7,993 bases of DNA from Bacilli bacterium (GTDB lineage Bacteria > Bacillota_I > Bacilli_A > RF39 > UBA660): NCBI GenBank assembly GCA_028698535.1, contig JAQVDA010000029.1, forward strand, positions 1 to 7,993, in the 5' to 3' direction. The notes under the pieces are model-generated. The model did no database searches and was not told the origin of the DNA. It worked only from the letters and a program-made list of their open reading frames with translations. The stretch's first letter is position 1; each line of letters opens with the position of its first letter. The translations under genes were made by a program, and so were the position numbers. Shown here one piece after another: positions 5,215-7,993 of the stretch.

Positions 5215-6114
5215 ATGAACTATGAAATAAATGATTATATAAATTATATTACGATTGAAAAAAAATTAAGTGATAATACTAAAGAGTCATATCAAAGTGA
5301 TTTAGAACAATATAATAATTATTTAAATAAGCAAAGAAAAATAACTAATCTTAAAGCCATTAATAAGAGTGATATTACCGCCTATATTGAATATATGCAG
5401 AAAAGCAGGTTATCTTTAAACAGCATTAAGCGAAAAATAAGTGTTATTAAAAGTTTCTATAATTATTTATATCAAGAAAAAATAATCAGTACTAACCCTG
5501 GACAACATATTCATTTACCAAAATTAACTAAAAAACTACCGGAATCATTAACAATGGATGAGGTAAGTAAGTTACTTGATTTTCAACCACATGATAAATT
5601 TACAAGCCGTAATAAAGCCATGTTAGAGTTATTATATGCGACCGGGCTTCGGGTTAGTGAATTAATCAACTTAAAGGTTCATGATGTAAATCTTAATATG
5701 TGCGTGGTTAGATGTATTGGGAAGGGCAATAAAGAGCGGATTATTCCCCTTGGTGATTTAGCCATCGCATCTTTAAAGTGTTATCATCAAGAATATCGTC
5801 AGATATGGTTAAAAGATAAAGTTAATGATTATTTGTTTTTAAATAATAGGGGAGAGAAATTAACGCGCCAGGGGTTTTTCTTAATATTAAAGCAAATAGC
5901 TAAAAAACAAGGTCTAACTAAGAACTTTTCCCCCCATACCTTGCGTCATTCTTTTGCGACTCATTTATTACAAAATGGGGCTGATTTAAGAGCCATTCAA
6001 GAAATGTTGGGTCATAGTAGTATTACCACCACTCAAATTTATACTCAGGTAAGTAATGAAGTAATTATTAAAAATTATGAAGCTTTTCATCCCCGTAGTA
6101 AGAAAATTAAATAA
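5215..6114 (+). CDS. xerD: Tyrosine recombinase XerD
   Basis: Site-specific recombinase that with its partner XerC resolves chromosome dimers at dif in the cytoplasm. The 299-residue length matches XerD (about 298). The N-terminal SAM-like core-binding domain spans about 1-90 and the catalytic domain about 105-299. All active-site residues are visible: Arg146 in ATGLRVSEL, Lys170 in GKGNKERIIPLG, His241 and Arg244 in HTLRHSFATH, His267 in LGHSS and the nucleophile Tyr276 in TQIYTQVS. The C-terminal HPR near the end is typical of Xer proteins. XerD rather than XerC is chosen because deoB follows directly, as in Bacillus subtilis. The start is ATG at 5215, with GGGTGG 4 nt upstream. An in-frame TTG at 5203 would add four residues but lies just before that site. 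The stop overlaps the deoB ribosome binding site, so the two genes form an operon. Confidence 0.95.
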   Translation: MNYEINDYINYITIEKKLSDNTKESYQSDLEQYNNYLNKQRKITNLKAINKSDITAYIEYMQKSRLSLNSIKRKISVIKSFYNYLYQEKIISTNPGQHIHLPKLTKKLPESLTMDEVSKLLDFQPHDKFTSRNKAMLELLYATGLRVSELINLKVHDVNLNMCVVRCIGKGNKERIIPLGDLAIASLKCYHQEYRQIWLKDKVNDYLFLNNRGEKLTRQGFFLILKQIAKKQGLTKNFSPHTLRHSFATHLLQNGADLRAIQEMLGHSSITTTQIYTQVSNEVIIKNYEAFHPRSKKIK

Positions 6115-6123
6115 GGAGAGGAG
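6113..6123 (+). promoter_or_regulatory. Strong ribosome binding site of deoB overlapping the xerD stop codon
   Basis: AAGGAGAGGAG shares two bases with the TAA of xerD (6112-6114). Its second AGGAG (6119-6123) lies 9 nt before the deoB ATG. The overlap supports a single xerD-deoB transcript and possible re-initiation by ribosomes leaving xerD. Confidence 0.8.
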
Positions 6124-6132
6124 AATTATAGA

Positions 6133-7296
6133 ATGCGTTTTTCAAGAATCTTTTTAATTATTCTTGATTCACTAGGAGTAGGGGCTACTCGTGATGCCCA
6201 TCTTTATGGTGATCAGGGCGCTAATACTTTAGATAGTTTAATAAAGAAGACAAAAATAAGTTTTCCTAATCTAGAAAAGTTAGGATTATTAACCTTATTA
6301 ACCCCTCAAGAAACAAACTCTATCGCTTATTACGCGACGGCGACTCCGGTTAGTAATGGGAAAGATACTTTAACTGGACACTATGAATTAATGGGGCTGG
6401 AAACTAAAGTTCCATACCAACGCTTTACGGATACTAACTTTCCATCAGAATTAATTAAGGAAATTGAGAACCAAACTAAACGACCGGTAATTGGTAATGT
6501 CGCCGCGAGTGGCACCGTTATTATTAATGAATTAGGGGCCGAACATTTACGTACTGGCGCTTTAATTATTTATACTTCCGCTGATTCCGTTTTACAAGTA
6601 GCCGCTCATGAAGATGTTATTCCAGTGCCAGAACTATATGATATCTGTGCCAAGATTAGACAAATAACTAAAAAAGATAAGTGGAAAGTAGGGCGAGTAA
6701 TCGCCCGCCCTTTTACCGGTAAAATAGGAGAGTTTATAAGAACAGCGTATCGCAAGGATTATGCTTTAGAACCACCTGAGAAAACCGTTCTTGACAACTT
6801 AAAAGATAAAGGTTATCAAGTAATATCAATTGGTAAAATTAGTGACGTTTTTACCGGTTCCGGTATTACCCAAAGCTTTAATACAGTCTCTAATTTAGAT
6901 GGTATAAAAAAGATACTAACCACCCTTAAAAAGGACTTTACTGGTCTTTGTATAACTAATTTAAATGACTTTGATTCTAAATATGGGCACAGGCGCGATA
7001 TTAAGGGCTATGCGGAAGCTTTATTAGAATTTGATAATTATCTACCGGAAATAATAAAAAGGCTAAATATGGATGATTTATTAATTATTACAGCTGATCA
7101 TGGTAATGACCCCGCTTATATGGGCACTGATCATACTAGGGAAAAAGCACCCGTCTTATTATATGCAAAACAATTTAAATACCCTAAGAGACTTCATAAT
7201 TTAGATACTTTAGCCGTAGTAGGGGCTACTATTGCCGATAATTTTAAGGTAACTAAACCAACCATCGGCAAGAGCATACTTAAACGCCTAGAATAA
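6133..7296 (+). CDS. deoB: Phosphopentomutase
   Basis: Interconverts (deoxy)ribose 1-phosphate and 5-phosphate in nucleoside salvage and catabolism; cytoplasmic and Mn2+-dependent. At 387 residues it has the usual length (about 390). Alkaline-phosphatase-superfamily signatures are all present. The first metal ligand is Asp12 in LIILDSLGVGA, and the phosphorylated Thr lies within KDTLTGHYE (78-85). The family-specific cap segment YTSADSVLQVAAHE is at 147-160. The remaining metal ligands are Asp281 and His286 in FDSKYGHRRD, Asp322 and His323 in TADHGND, and His334 in GTDHTRE. The spacing of these last five matches the Bacillus cereus enzyme with a constant offset, as I recall its numbering. It follows xerD after 18 nt. 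The purine nucleoside phosphorylase gene that follows in B. subtilis is absent; a terminator and an opposing gene come next. Confidence 0.97.
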   Translation: MRFSRIFLIILDSLGVGATRDAHLYGDQGANTLDSLIKKTKISFPNLEKLGLLTLLTPQETNSIAYYATATPVSNGKDTLTGHYELMGLETKVPYQRFTDTNFPSELIKEIENQTKRPVIGNVAASGTVIINELGAEHLRTGALIIYTSADSVLQVAAHEDVIPVPELYDICAKIRQITKKDKWKVGRVIARPFTGKIGEFIRTAYRKDYALEPPEKTVLDNLKDKGYQVISIGKISDVFTGSGITQSFNTVSNLDGIKKILTTLKKDFTGLCITNLNDFDSKYGHRRDIKGYAEALLEFDNYLPEIIKRLNMDDLLIITADHGNDPAYMGTDHTREKAPVLLYAKQFKYPKRLHNLDTLAVVGATIADNFKVTKPTIGKSILKRLE

Positions 7297-7313
7297 ATCT
7301 ATATTAATAAATA

Positions 7314-7349
7314 AAAAACCATCCTATCTAGTATGATGGGATGGTTTTT
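7314..7349. terminator. Bidirectional terminator after deoB, overlapping the end of the opposing gene
   Basis: AAAAACCATCCTATC (7314-7328) and GATGGGATGGTTTTT (7335-7349) form a 15-bp stem with one G-U pair and a 6-nt loop, TAGTAT. U runs exist on both strands. It begins 18 nt past the deoB stop. Its right arm and loop lie inside the coding sequence of the minus-strand gene, whose last codons and TAG stop (7324-7326) are part of the hairpin. Confidence 0.88.
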
Positions 7350-7992
7350 CTAATGACGCCGGGGGAGTAATAGTATACTCTTTATACTGATTAATCTTCT
7401 CTATCATAGAGCGTAGATGTACAGGATCTAATTTATCTTTAATTTCGTTTTCAATTAACTTAATATTATTAATATTGAAAAGGCCAGCTTGAATAGCAAT
7501 ATTAACTACCGTATTTTTACCTTTATCATTATCGCGCCCCTTAATTTGATAATATAACGCATTATTATCTAAAACAACGGTGGTCTCATCAATAGAGCCG
7601 ACTAACTGGGACCCGCTGCCCCATATTTTATTAAGACTCGGTAGAATAATGTTTTTAGTAGGATTAATACCACTTGGTACCCGCTCATCAGTACTAGGAG
7701 TGTCATCATGATAATTAATTTGGACGCTTAGTGAGTTATCAGATACATGTGAAATAATATATTTCGCAATATTAGTTGGTTTAAGTGTTACCTCTTCAGT
7801 TAGGTTAGAACTTTTTTCCCTAACCAATTTTTCCACATAATCTGGTGTAATAATAATATGGGGATATGATAAACTAACTTCCTGATCCTGCTTATTAACG
7901 CCTCTTAGTAGTGATGATTGTTGCTTAGAAGAATCAGATTCATGGCTTAATTGCCCATAATTATCAATGATTTCTTGAATAATTTCCCGTAA
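7324..7992 (-). CDS. Protein of unknown function, N-terminus beyond the right edge
   Basis: On minus, the frame is open from the right edge to TAG at 7324-7326, giving 222 visible residues. The possible GTG start at 7834-7836 has no ribosome binding site, and the frame continues with plausible protein upstream of it (IIQEIIDNYGQL..., YPHIIITPDYVEKL). The true start is therefore outside the window. The visible part is hydrophilic, with no membrane segment. A Ser/Gln-rich stretch comes near the start. A middle region follows with WGSGSQLVGSIDETTVVLDN and YYQIKGRDNDKGKN. A helical, charged segment comes next (IENEIKDKLDPVHLRSMIEKINQYKEY), then a Pro/Ser/His tail, PPASLEKPSHHTR. I recognise no domain and cannot place it in the cell. 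The last eight codons are built into the terminator shared with deoB. Genuine coding is likely from the long open frame; the function is unknown. Confidence 0.75.
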   Translation of the reverse strand, partial: LREIIQEIIDNYGQLSHESDSSKQQSSLLRGVNKQDQEVSLSYPHIIITPDYVEKLVREKSSNLTEEVTLKPTNIAKYIISHVSDNSLSVQINYHDDTPSTDERVPSGINPTKNIILPSLNKIWGSGSQLVGSIDETTVVLDNNALYYQIKGRDNDKGKNTVVNIAIQAGLFNINNIKLIENEIKDKLDPVHLRSMIEKINQYKEYTITPPASLEKPSHHTR

Positions 7993-7993
7993 A

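Noticed and set aside
7834..7836. GTG as start of the right-edge gene
   Set aside because: There is no ribosome binding site, and the frame stays open for all 157 remaining bases with plausible protein sequence.

Overview
This is an AT-rich window from a bacterium that uses the standard genetic code. Every Trp is TGG, and all eight visible stop codons are TAA (6) or TAG (2). Shine-Dalgarno sites are strong, promoters are sigma-A-like with extended -10 elements, and terminators are compact intrinsic hairpins. The gene pair xerD-deoB is an arrangement known from Bacillus subtilis. Together with the base composition and an archaeal-type aspartyl-tRNA synthetase, it suggests a low-GC Bacillota or Mycoplasmatota-type organism, such as an Acholeplasma/Izemoplasma-like lineage that has not reassigned UGA. 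The lineage is inference; no rRNA or other marker is present.

Left part (1-1990). A 5'-truncated gene on + encodes a protein with an HExxH zinc-protease motif; its frame is open to the left edge. It converges on a minus-strand lipoprotein of unknown function, and a perfect 13-bp bidirectional terminator lies between them. The lipoprotein has a full-consensus promoter (TTGACA, 17 bp, TATAAT), back to back with the promoter of aspS.

Centre (1990-4870). aspS (archaeal/eukaryotic-type AspRS) is on +. It abuts, tail to tail with a 1-nt gap, an alpha/beta hydrolase whose usual nucleophilic serine is aspartate (GHDFGG). Upstream on the same minus strand is a five-helix membrane protein with its own terminator. 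An AT-rich inverted repeat straddles its likely -10 box.

Right part (4870-7993). The most interesting element is an apparent stand-alone structured RNA of about 180 nt (4953-5132). It has an extended -10 promoter, a 13-bp stem joining its 5' and 3' ends, several internal hairpins and a terminal U run. I could not assign it to a known RNA family. Next come xerD (chromosome dimer resolution recombinase) and deoB (phosphopentomutase) as a two-gene operon. It ends in a bidirectional hairpin that also encodes the last codons of a converging minus-strand gene, whose start lies beyond the right edge.

The recognisable genes are housekeeping: translation, chromosome segregation and nucleoside salvage. 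The unrecognised ones are an exported or surface-type protease, a lipoprotein, a membrane protein and a right-edge protein. I see no CRISPR array, insertion sequence, tRNA or rRNA.
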